61,954 bases of DNA, from positions 982,713 through 1,044,666 of the forward strand of contig BFEA01000198.1 of assembly GCA_003427395.1 (NCBI GenBank). The letters are read 5' to 3'. Positions 43,773-54,292 of this stretch are shown piece by piece. The notes beneath the pieces were generated by a model. That model did no database searches and was not told the origin of the DNA. It saw only the letters and a program-made list of their open reading frames with translations. This stretch comes from Chara braunii (lineage: Eukaryota > Streptophyta > Charophyceae > Charales > Characeae). The position numbers and the translations under genes are program-made. Position 1 is the first letter of the stretch; every line of letters starts with the position of its first letter.

Positions 43773-44694
43773 CTACATCGATCGAGGCTTCTGCCTGAGG
43801 TGGCAAAGGAGCCTGAGCCGGTTCCTTGGACGTATTACCCCCCTTCGGTTTTCGTGCGGTATGGGGAGTATAATTCCTAAGTGCCTGGTAAGCTGCGTCT
43901 GATCCAGCGGCAGAGTTGCTCGCACTGCTCTTGCGTTGGATGCCCTTGACTCGGAACCTTCTCTTCCTTGACTCATGGTGAAAGCCTGTTGGGCGCCCTC
44001 ACGGCTTTGACATTGTGTGCTCTTGGCTCGGAAGCTTCTTTTTCCTGTCCCATGGTGAATACATGCGGAATGCTCATTTCCAAGTCTTTAACTTCTCTAC
44101 AAATGTCTGTCATTCTTGTTTTTAACCTTCTCATCTTATCCACCAGGTCTTCCATCCTTCCCATGACTTTCTTTGATGACTCCTTTACCTCATTGTCTTC
44201 TTCTGACTCAATCTCAATCAGCAGGACTTTTTTTTTTTCCTCACTTATTCTCATTCCTTTTCCTAGCTGATTACTCAACTCATCAATCTCCTCTACCCAA
44301 ACAAACGGGTCCTCTTTCTCCTGCCATATGCGAAACATGGCTGACCCACTTGGTCCAAGTCCCGCAACTCTGAGTGCTTCCTTTTTAGTGTCTCCTAGAA
44401 TGTTTGGGTCTATCTGCCTTCCTGTCTTGTCGAACACATCTCCATCTATGCTTGACGTAATTAATCCATCATCTTCATCCATTCTCCTGATATGACACCT
44501 TTTTACAGTGTGTCCTCCGATTGTACAGTGGTGCATGTACACTCACTGTAATCTATCCATCCTCTTCCAAATCCCTGACCATTCCACTGCCCATCACTTC
44601 TGCCAAAACCCCTACCATAGTTCTGGTTATAACCTTGGTCATAACCCTGGTTATAGCCTTGATTGAAACCTTGGCCAATTTGGTTGAAGTTCAT
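43773..44694 (-). pseudogene. Gag1 nucleocapsid and following linker
   Basis: The first frame is Gly/Asn/Gln-rich (NQGYNQGYDQGYNQNYGRGF) and ends with SECTCTT. The next frame carries HHCTIGGHTVKRC, so the CCHC knuckle is split across a frame change at 44,503-44,542. After the knuckle come VFDKTGRQIDPNILGDTKKE, an acidic helix (EEDNEVKESSKKVMGRMEDL) and a C-terminal stretch to 43,973; more frame changes follow to 43,773. RNA-binding part of Gag followed by a linker to protease. Confidence 0.7.
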
Positions 44695-45338
44695 TTGGTT
44701 ATAATTGCCTTGTTGAGGGGCTCTTTGATTGCCCCAGCTTCCTCCTTGTCCCCCATTTCCTCTTCCTCCGTATCCTCGGCCTCCCTGGTCATTTCCTCTT
44801 CCCCCGTTCCTATTTCTACCTTGTCCTTGTCCGTGTCCTTGCCCCTAAAACTGCTGCTGCCCTTGGTTTTCTGGCGGTGTGTGATGAGGTTGACCTCCAC
44901 CTTGACCCTGTGAAGGCCCTGCTTCCTGCATGTGAGACATATTTGGTTCATACCCTGACCATTGATTCTCTCCTTGCCAAGCTCCTACTGGTGCCGCAAC
45001 CGGCCAAGATCCCTTTAAAGATCCTTGGTTTTGCTTTCCACGACCAGTCTGTCCTCTGCCGGTTCCCTGTCCTCCCGTTTCTTGATTGCGATTTTACCTC
45101 TGTGTCTTCTTTGGTTGGGTTACTGTCTCAGACTTTTTCCCTTCTTCTTCCTTTTCTTCTCCTTCTCCATACTTCCTCTTACTTGTTGCCTGACCCACCA
45201 CCATTACAGATCCTGAGTCAACTTTATCTTTCAAATTCTTTCAGCTGAGTTGCCATACTGCTTAATATTCCTCCTAAGGCCAAGTCAGCCCCTTGGATGA
45301 CTCCTACCTCCTTTTCTCTTCTTCGTTTTTATCTTCAC

Positions 45339-45911
45339 TTAATGGTGGAATACCTGATCCAGATCTCCGGATGCTAGGTTCCTCTTTATTGTTTCCCATG
45401 ATGTCTTCTTCCCTGGGGATCCACCTCGGGTCAGTTCCATTGTTTCACATCCAGAGAATTTTCGGAGGAAGATTACACACTGCATTTCTTCGGAAAGCCC
45501 TGGAACTCTCGCAACCATCTTTTCAAAAGCCGTTGCAAAGGCCCCTATTGTAGTAAAGTCACTTCGGCTAACGTTGTGAAGCTCGTCTACGGTCAACAAC
45601 CCATCTCCTAATTTGTACTTCCTCTGCATCTCTTTCTTCAAGTTGTCCCAGTTCCCCTGGGCATCGGTTACAATCCTTTCCACACCCGGACGGAGTTCCC
45701 ACAATACATATTCATATAATTGCGCGGATTTCTCAGCTGGGGTTAAACGGTTGAAGACCTGCTCTAGCAACTCTAGCCAGTGCGAGACCCTTTCTCCTTT
45801 GAACGAAAAGATTTCTATTCGGGGTAATTGTGACCGTCTGATGCTTCTATTATTCGGTAACTTAGTGATTTCTGCTGCAGTGATGGACCCTTGTCCAGCG
45901 CCATCTCCCAT
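45339..45911 (-). CDS. gag: Gag1 capsid-like protein
   Basis: 190 codons starting MGDGAGQGSITAAEIT. RIEIFSFKGERVSHWLELLE, then NWDNLKKEMQRKYKLGDGLL, TTIGAFATAFEKMVARVPGL and SEEMQCVIFLRKF give the classic Ty3/gypsy Gag capsid pattern (F-x-G-x-x-x-x-W ... W-x-x-L-K-x-x-M-x-x-x-Y ... F-x-x-L ... L-x-x-x-F). It would form the particle shell. It ends at a stop; the frame then changes several times before the nucleocapsid part. Confidence 0.82.
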   Translation of the reverse strand: MGDGAGQGSITAAEITKLPNNRSIRRSQLPRIEIFSFKGERVSHWLELLEQVFNRLTPAEKSAQLYEYVLWELRPGVERIVTDAQGNWDNLKKEMQRKYKLGDGLLTVDELHNVSRSDFTTIGAFATAFEKMVARVPGLSEEMQCVIFLRKFSGCETMELTRGGSPGKKTSWETIKRNLASGDLDQVFHH

Positions 45912-46080
45912 CTTTCCTCAAACTTTGGTTGATCTGTTATCACATGAAATAAAACAACAAGTCCCTGAATTATTTTTCAAAGTTTTGCCTTTGCTTATAG
46001 TACCGACTTAATAATGTCCCTTTTTGGAATACTCCCCCCCCCTACTTAAATTAGATTCATAACTTCTGATTCTCCATCAT

Positions 46081-46866
46081 TCATTCGACTTCCCCGATTG
46101 ACACCCAATTCTCAGACCACGAATCGTACATCATCCCAAACATTATGGGGAGACCATCGATGCGTATTTTAATCTTTATTTCAGCCTTGAGTTTCTTTCA
46201 GAAGGTCTGTCTAGGCTCTGTAAAATCTACCCGGACATAAGCCTCAACTATGGACAGTATCTCCTCAAACTCTCTATCTGCCAATCCTAATCCCATTTTG
46301 AGATATAAACGATAGAGAGCCTGGGGCGTAGAGATAGCATATCCGGTCTACAGAATGGCCAATACGGCCAACGCCGCTCGCTCAACATTGGCTTGCCCTT
46401 TGAAAGCTTCATTAGCGATGAAGTCTGGGAGATCTGCTTGGACGTATCCAGTGGGATAAGAGAAATCTGATGCCCATTTTGTATCTGTTGTAGATATAAT
46501 GGGTCGAAGTTCTTCCTAACTTGTTTCTCGAACTTTCTCGTTTAAAACGACCTCTGTCATTTGGACATACTGACATATGGGTTGAATGTCTCTCAGTGCC
46601 AGATCTACACCATGCATCCTCCATAGATGTGCTGAAAGATACAAGGTGGCTCGTATTGTTACACTCTCCTGATCTAAGGTACGTCCAGTCTCGACCCCTA
46701 CAAATGTCTTCGGACCAATAGAGACGTCACAACAAGAAGTAATTTCTTCTTCCCTTTCAGTCCATCCCAGGGGTAATGACATCTTCAGTCCCCGAGGTGT
46801 GCGAACAGACAATTTAACTTCGAATCTCTGAACGACATATGATATCTTGACTTTTTTCTTGGTACC
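46081..46866 (-). pseudogene. Leader ORF, copy 2 (unrecognised family)
   Basis: It begins GTKKKVKISYVVQRFEVKLS after acceptor-like TTCTTCTAACAG, continues LKMSLPLGWTEREEEI ... SIGPKTFVGVETGR ... TIRATLYLSAHLWRMHGVDL, then after an in-frame TAG KWASDFSYPTGYVQADLPDF ... NVERAALAV, another stop, LYRLYLKMGLGLADREFEEI ... GLPIMFGMMYDSW, ending at TGA (46,081). Three in-frame stops. It aligns along its length with copy 1 at 47,570-48,425. Not a recognised Gag, protease or envelope. Function unknown. Confidence 0.65.
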
Positions 46867-47037
46867 CTGTTAGAAGAAAGAAAATCAGTGCATTTAAGTG
46901 TGAGATTGACAATCTATTCCCTCCTATCTAAACCGTCCGCTTCCTTATACGATTGTATGTAAACTTCCTATTAATTAACATCCTTCTCATTCAGGCAATG
47001 ATCCTTAATGCTTATCGTTATACTTACCATCACTCTT
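46867..47037 (-). other. Candidate intron before leader ORF copy 2
   Basis: Donor GATG|GTAAGTAT at 47,037, pyrimidine-rich end CTTTCTTCTAACAG at 46,867 (TTCTAAC also fits a branch site). Both ends are strong matches to plant splice consensus. Copy 1 has a matching AACAG|GGTACCAA acceptor at 48,426. Splicing is inferred. Confidence 0.4.
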
Positions 47038-47057
47038 TCTCAATATCTTATCCAAAC

Positions 47058-47410
47058 CTAGGTTGTTGGATCGGACGTCCGGGACGCCCCTGACCATCTG
47101 GGATGTCCGACCGGATGTCTGGTCGGACGTACGACCGGACAGGGGTTGTCCGACTTAGCGCAAAAAAAACAAAAAACAAAAAAACAATTCTCAGAAAAAT
47201 TTGAAAACAATATATGTTATGTAGCATAACAATACAAGCAACTTTTGCCTTGGAGTGATGTTCAAATTCGCAGTCAATCATGAGTTAAAAATCGAAAACC
47301 GAAAAACAAATATTTTTTTTTTTTTCGACTTTTTTTTTTTTTTTTTCTGGACGACAGGGGTACCGGACGTACGGGGGAGACGTCCGGCCCCCGGACCATT
47401 GGTAACCTAG
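47058..47410. mobile_element. hAT-like non-autonomous element with GTCCGG-word arms
   Basis: Perfect 8-bp target duplication ATCCAAAC (47,050-47,057 and 47,411-47,418), terminal inverted repeats CTAGGTT/AACCTAG. Arms are made of GGACGTCC, GTCCGACCGGA, GGTCGGACGTACG words; centre AT-rich with ACAAGCAACTTTTGCC and two T tracts. Same architecture and homologous centre as 3,805-4,189, but a different arm word. It inserted into the retrotransposon interior between the two leader ORFs, so it is younger than the interior's founding copy. Confidence 0.82.
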
Positions 47411-47569
47411 ATCCAAACCCAATTACCAACTCTTAAGGCCTCGCACCCCTATTAGATACCCCTTTGATATGAGAAGAAGGAAGTTAGGGTAACACAAATC
47501 CCGGAATACCATCGGAGGCAGTGGTCTTCTTCCATGGTCTCCGCCGTTACATGCTTTCTTTCTTAGACC

Positions 47570-48425
47570 TTAGGTTACCCTTTTGATACCCAAAACGTTC
47601 CTTGATACATCTCCTGTTTTTCGATTTTGCTCATTTCTCTCAATTGTCCAGTCCGTCTGAGGGCCCCCAATCTCCGTACCAAATCCCCTGACCATGCCAA
47701 AAAGAGAAGGAATATCGTCTATAAAAGTTTCAATACAGACTTCCTTACGGAGCTTCTTCCAATATGTCATACGATCGTCCAGCCAATAACTCTGTAGATA
47801 TGCATTCACAATGCATAAGACATCATAGAAATCCCTTTTTGTTAGTTTCGGTCTCATTTCTAAGTATAGACAGTACATGATATCAGGCGCTTTAAACTCA
47901 AAGCCCCTTTTTGGTACCGATCGTGCTGCGAGTACGGCCCGCTCTACATTCTCCACTCCTTAGAAGGCTTCGTCGATTATGACTGTAGGAAGAGTTGTTT
48001 TGACATTTATAGTCGGATAGACGAAACCTTCTGCCCACTTTGCTTCAATTGATCGCAAGATCATTCCTTCTCCTCCCTATTCACTTTCCGAGAAAACGTT
48101 TCGAGTACTGATCCAACAGTCAGAATATATTTGGAAAGAGAACGCCTTTTTTCTATCGCGAGGTCAATTGAAAGCGTCTTCCAAAGAAGTGCAGATAGGT
48201 AGAGGGTCACTCTTATTATCGCACATCTTCCTCCTGTAGTCTTTCCAGTTTCAACCCAAATAAAGGTTTCTGACCCTATCAAAATTTCACACCATGTGTC
48301 CATATCTTCACCCTCTTCCCAATTTCTTCGGGGTAGTGTCATTTCTATCCCTTCGCCTTTTTGCTGGGGTAAGTTAATCGGATAGAACTTAGCAGCGAAC
48401 CACATTTCCAGAGCCATTTGGTACC
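47570..48425 (-). pseudogene. Leader ORF, copy 1 (unrecognised family)
   Basis: Starts MALEMWFAAKFYPINLPQQK just after GGTACCAA; IEMTLPRRNWEEGEDMDTWC, ILIGSETFIWVETGK, IIRVTLYLSALLWKTLSIDL; a frameshift at ~48,060; then LRSIEAKWAEGFVYPTINVK, an in-frame TAA, NVERAVLAARSVPKRGFEFK, DIMYCLYLEMRPKLTKRDFY, ends IKRVT. The shared residues with copy 2 (VETG+, RxTLYLSAxLW, YPT, NVERA, LYLxM, W/stop-KKL) show a tandem duplication. Lying between PBS and gag, it would be the 5'-most protein of the element. No known domain recognised; mainly alpha-helical look. Confidence 0.65.
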
Positions 48426-49582
48426 CTGTTTACACAATACGCAGAAGAAAGAACCTTATTTTTAGTTCACTATCTAGTACTCTCTTACTGCAATCTAACC
48501 TATACTGATCTCTCCTTAGTTCTGAAAGTGTTGAACTAAAAGAGGATCTATTGCCTTATTCCAACGGACAATCTTAGCTTGCCTAGCCGTGAGAGTTAGC
48601 CTGTGAGAATAAGCTGATCACACCCCTTGTCTTGATCAAACCCATATCTTCTTATTCACTCCTTGCCGCTTTGGCATGCTTATTATTAAACCATCCTTCA
48701 CCCGTTTTGGAGATGTTTGAGCATTGATCATTTCATTTCCGTAGACGTGTCCTATGGTCCTACACTCAGTTTCTCCACATCTAACAAGACTTCACCAGCC
48801 TTCTTTTATTTGTTGTACTATTCCAATCCCTAATCCTTATATAATTTTTTTATATAACAAGTAAGACACTAGTCCACAAATTTCTATTTGACATATCAGA
48901 AATAACAAAAGCGAAATACACAACCTTCTATCATATGTTGCAGGTTGGGAAACAACAGGAGGATCCGGAACATGCGGCGCAGATTCTGATGTCGGTAAGC
49001 GCGGCTGAGGAAAGATTGTCAACTGCCTTTCTGAAGCCGAGGAAGATGGTGGTGTGTAAGGTCCAAATCGGGGCCGACTAGGTGGCTCAAACGAGGCGGA
49101 GATGCACCATAACGTCTCTCATACTTATAAGCATAGTAAGCCATTTTTTCTGGCGACGGAGTGCGTTCACGCCACTCTTCGTGATGTTTACGCGCCCTTA
49201 ACCCTTCCTCCTTCTCTTTTAGTCCTTCATCATGCTCTTTCTCCTAGTCACCTCGTTCCTTGGTCAAGTCCATGGCTCTATCGGCAGTCTTTCCTAGCCT
49301 TCCACCTCTTCCTCTTCCGGTGTCAGTCCCACGACCCTTAGGAGCCATATTAAAGATACGGATATCGTTTACTTATCACAATCCTTTGCGCTATGCGAGA
49401 CACTTGATAACTTCGACTTTTTCTCAGAGTTTTATTTCCCTACTTAAAACTACCCCTTTTGTCCTCGTCGATACTCACTAATACTACTATCTTATCTACT
49501 AACCTTTATCTTTGTCGTTTTGCCTAGATCATCGACTCACCACACCCAAGTTTGTTCACTAAGGACCTCGGCTGGAAAGCGA
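48426..49582 (-). other. 5' leader of the retrotransposon
   Basis: From the primer site to the first leader ORF. No convincing ORF. Contains Lys/Glu-coding low-complexity stretches and pyrimidine/purine bias, and a possible donor TA|GTGAGTAT near 49,478 (minus). It would be the untranslated leader with any packaging signal. Confidence 0.5.
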
Positions 49583-49602
49583 GATCCCCGGCAACGGCGC
49601 CA
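49583..49602 (-). other. tRNA-Asp primer-binding site
   Basis: Minus strand TGGCGCCGTTGCCGGGGATC is complementary to the 3' terminal 20 nt (with CCA) of plant tRNA-Asp as I remember it. It is separated from the LTR end by GG. The same primer is used by many plant Ty3/gypsy lineages such as Athila-type elements. Confidence 0.9.
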
Positions 49603-49775
49603 CCTGTCGCGTGCGGCGGTCCTGCACCCCGCTGGGAGCGCTGAACCTCACAGTCGTGTCACGCAGGATTTATTTTCGAAGAATCAACTAGTCACCACTC
49701 CAACCATGCGCGCGTGCTATACCTCTCACGACGCTCTGCGACAGGTCGGGACGTCGCGAGGTACAACTTACCTCT

Positions 49776-49900
49776 ACCCGAGGGGCTGTCACCACCCTTA
49801 GGTATGCGTATCCCTGCTGAGCTATCGGCCCACGTGCGAAGGCTTTTACATGCCTGAGTAGAGGTAGGTCGGCCGAGGGCGTTTGCTCGATCGTTGTAGC
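49776..49900 (-). promoter_or_regulatory. LTR core with R stem-loop, 5' LTR copy
   Basis: Identical to the core at 23,706-23,830. In this LTR it would drive the genomic RNA; the stem-loop would lie at or near its 5' end, about 170-200 nt before the primer-binding site. Confidence 0.6.
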
Positions 49901-51712
49901 ATGAAATGGGGTACGCGCGGTAAGACACCTAGAATTGACCCTCTACGTATTTCAGGTCGAACTTTTTAATGGTAGTCTATTTCCGCTCTATGCTTTAATT
50001 TTCTGATGATCGAACCTGTCCAACTTTCCTAGCTACTAGGACTCTCTATCCTACTGAACAAATTATGTCACAACTGTTAACAATCAGCACAGGATTTATA
50101 TAAGACCATAATGAGTATGAGAGTATTACCTCCGGGAACCCTTTCCATTGTCACAAGTGCTGTGTGCCCAGGACTTTTCACGATGTCAAGCCCAGATTCA
50201 ATCCAAAACCCACGAACAAAACAGACATGCACATGATAATGCAAAGACAATCCACATGCCATGCACTAGCGGAGTCAACCATCAATCCACACCTTAGACT
50301 ATGTCCCTCACTTCCCAAACCATGTAATGCAGCTCTATCTTTTGAGAGTGACTAGGACCATTTAGGCAATGACCACATGTGACAGTTTTACTGATCACAG
50401 GGTTCGACTTTAGATGTGGGTATCAAGTCAAAAGGGGGAAAAGTTGAATCGGCAACGACCGACCTGTTATCGAATGATAACAGAAAATTAAGTCCTTTAT
50501 GTAGAACTTCTTTTTTAATTGCAGTAGACCAAAGCAAAGACCTGTACACACACAGGTCAACAAGGATTCAACATTCCCATTCGAGTTCCCATACATTGAT
50601 ATTAAAGGTTGAACCCTTAGATCTAATGTTTAAGCTCTAGGATCAAACATCCCAAAGTCTAATTTCTAACTTCTATCTACCCTAAGTCATTTGTGACTTC
50701 TCCCTTTGTTCAAGGAGTCCCTTGCCTATGTCCTAGGTTGTCTCAGGGAAACTCATATTCTCTTTTCTCTCAGTCCTTGCATTCGCGGTGGTATGCCTAT
50801 ATCCTAGGTTGTCTCTTGCCTATGCCTATGTCCTAGGTTGTCTCATATTCTCTTTTCTCCCTTTGTTCAAGGAGTCCCTTGCCTATGCCTATGTCTTAGG
50901 TTGTCTCAGGGAAACTCACATAAGCACACTTTATGGTGCTTATGTGGCAGTCCTACTGAGATCAAACTTATGGTATTGACAACTCCTCCTTAGGAGTTTA
51001 TTAACAACTGAGGCTACGCAAAGTTTCTCATTTTCTAGCTCTTCTATCCTTGCGGTATTCGCCTTCTTCTCTACTATTTTTATGGACTTTTGGAGTCGTC
51101 CCCAATGCAACACTCCCTTTTTCCTTTTCTCTTCTTCTTGTCCTGTCATACGCAAGTAGTGGGTTGACTCACCCGGGAATCATCCACTCCTTGATCAATT
51201 CCAAATCAAACGGTTAGTCAAACGAGTAGTCGAATTGCTCCTANTGAAGCAATCAACCACCCTTCATAGCTCAAGCAATNCTCATGCGATCAAACAATTC
51301 ANNCAATCATGCGCGAGTGACTGGATAATTCATATGTGAGTATTTAGTTTTTGATAAACCCTTTTTAGATCCAGATGTCAATAAAGAAGTTCAAGCAAGT
51401 AATAGGCGACCTTCCCGGAAGCCTCCTACTACTCCTTGATCGGAGCTCAGTCTACCTTTCATAAGCGTAATAGGATGATCCAACGGGAGTCACCCTACTA
51501 TTAACTTAGAGTCGGACGAGCTTGAGATTAAGTCAGTGATTTTTTTATGATTCGAAGTGTCATACTTGGTACGTTAGAATGTAGCCAAGTGGTTTATATA
51601 GAATGACTCTATGGGAGCCTCCTATATCCGGATCCAATGTTAACTAATCAGGTCATTGGTAATCATGCAATGCCAAACAAGTAGCGGAGTTACTCAATTC
51701 TNTTCCTGCTAG

Positions 51713-52373
51713 TTGATCCCTAGATCAAACAAAGTATTAAGATGACCCTTCCGAGATCCACATAATATCTGTTCGATGTGTAGGGAACCAAATTGTTTGT
51801 AATTGTCAATTGATCCCCAGATCAAACAAAATATTAAGATGACCCTCCCGGGAACCACCTAATATCTGTTTGATGTGTAGGGGATGATGATTATTTATAG
51901 TTGTTAATTGACCCCTAGATCAAACAGAATATTAAGATGACCCTCTCGGGAACCATCTAACATGTGTTTGATATATAGGGAATCAAGATTCTTTGTAATT
52001 GTTAATTGATCCCCAAATCAAACCGAATATTAAGATGACCCTCCCCGGAGTCACCTAATATCTGTTCGATGTCTAGGGGATGAAGATTTCTTGTTAGTTG
52101 ACCCTAGATCAAACAGAATATTAAGATGACCCTCTCGGGGGCCATCTAATATATGTTCGGTGTATAGGGGATAAATAAATTATTTGTAGTTGTTAATTGA
52201 TCCCAGATCAAATAGAATATTAAGATGACCCTCCCGGGAGCCACCTAGTATCTGTTCGAAATATAGGGATCAAAATTATTTGTAGTTTGTTAATTGACCC
52301 CCAAATCAAACAAAGTATTAAGATGACCCGCCTTGGAACCATCTAATATCTGTCCGATACATAGGGGATCAAG
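51713..52373. repeat. Seven-unit foldback array, right LTR
   Basis: The equivalent of 25,643-26,306 with the same seven units. It differs from the left copy by scattered substitutions and single-base indels, more than the flanking 2 kb does. Confidence 0.88.
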
Positions 52374-53395
52374 ATTATTTATAGTTGTCCTGGGAGTTCA
52401 GTAATTCAGTTAGGTAAAGGCATGTTGACTTACACGGAAGGCAACACAGATCGTCCTAGACTCAGGAGTTCGTGTACTCACCCGAGAGTACTTAATTCCC
52501 ACCTTAAGTCTAATCCGATCTTTCGATATGAGAACTCCACGAGAAATTCCTATTACCTCTGTTTTTGTCAGTTATTTGAAAATGGTGTATTCCGCGGAAG
52601 TATCGGATTAGTTTTTGCCTTGGTTAAATCAGTTGAAAACGTGTACTTTATGGGAGTACCAGATCAATCTTGGATTTAACTGTTTGAGTTACCAGGAAAA
52701 ACGCACGCCATCTTCCCATCCTTAATGTTGAAGTCTAGGGCTAAATAGTTAGACTGGGTAGGTTGCACGACAAGTACCCTCTTAGTCATTCTAGAAAGCG
52801 CGGCGACCCCAACGGAGGCCTCCATCAAACTGCCTTTGTCGTCTTTAAACCAAGCAGGCTAAGTTTCCTTCTCGGTTCTTTCCTAGGTTGCTTCCTTTCC
52901 TCGGGCAAGGTTCTTATTCCAATCATATAGTAATTTTTTTTAGTTTATATGATTAGTCCTGAAGAAACCTATAAACAGTATATCACATAAATACGTAGTC
53001 TTTTTGCTAGAAGGGGTGTAGTTTGTAAGGGATATGGGGAAGGAAATCGATGACGCGTACCTTACAGTTCCCTGCCTCCAGAGTTCCTCCTGAACTCCGG
53101 CAGAGCTCCCACAATCGCCTTGTTTTGTCAGTCTCGTATTACACCTGCAATGGGTCATTTGGTCCTTTTGTAGGAATATATCTCTAGACACAAGCATATG
53201 AGATGAACAATCAGGAGAAAAAAAGTATTGGAGGAGGATGGAGGAGGCAAGCACCATCACATATTGACAATGTCCCTCTCCTCCCCGTCGTCCCATATTA
53301 TTTTCCTTCCCTAGCCCCTGCTTTCCTCTCCCTCCCTGACCCATAATTTAGCACAATTACTTAATTAATCAATAAATAATAATAATAATAATAAC

Positions 53396-53439
<44 letters not shown>

Positions 53440-53456
53440 TAATAACAATAATAATC

Positions 53457-53490
<34 letters not shown>

Positions 53491-54182
53491 TAATAATAAT
53501 AATGTAAGGTATATATTTATAGACTGTCAAACTGCAAAATCCATAGATGTCTAAAATATGCATGAGTATAGAGTGTACATGCATTAAGTATTTATCAAAA
53601 TAGAGCATTACAACGAAGTAATGAGCCAATGTCTAAGCCAGCAAGCAACATCAATGCAGTATCCAGAATCGCTCTCCCTGTCTGGCGCACAGCGCCCAAC
53701 CTACTCTAACGTATTATCCTACGATGCAGCTGGTTCACACAACAAGATCATTTCGGTTCACATGTCTGCCTATACCATCGACAACCTCTCTCTTATGTAC
53801 TTAGGCGCGTATCTTGTCACCCTTAATCAGACCTTGGTCATCCCACACGATGCCTTATTCCAGAAGGTCACCCGATCATCCGCTGTACCCCCTGGCTTCC
53901 AGCAGCCCAGCTATGGCCGCCTATGCCCTGTTTTGTGTGTAGGTGCCTAGGCACAACCTTCGTGGCCTGGCTAGTTGTACGGCGCAGCTTAGTGAGGTCC
54001 ACGCGTCTACCTATCCAACTGATACGCCGTAGAAGCCTAAAAAACCCACATACGGAAATGTCGAATTGGCCTGAGATGAATATTCAGGCCCGCCTCCACT
54101 TAGGGCGGTCGTTTCNCTTGTTGGAGCCATGGCCCAGAACAATGTGAGGTCTGACAGGGCCACTTGAGGGCTTGACCCTCAC

Positions 54183-54257
<75 letters not shown>

Positions 54258-54292
54258 ATAATAATAATAATAATAATAATAATAGTAATATG
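54183..54292. repeat. (TAA)n microsatellite, right LTR
   Basis: Shorter allele of the tract at 28,041-28,196, at the same position in the LTR. Confidence 0.97.
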
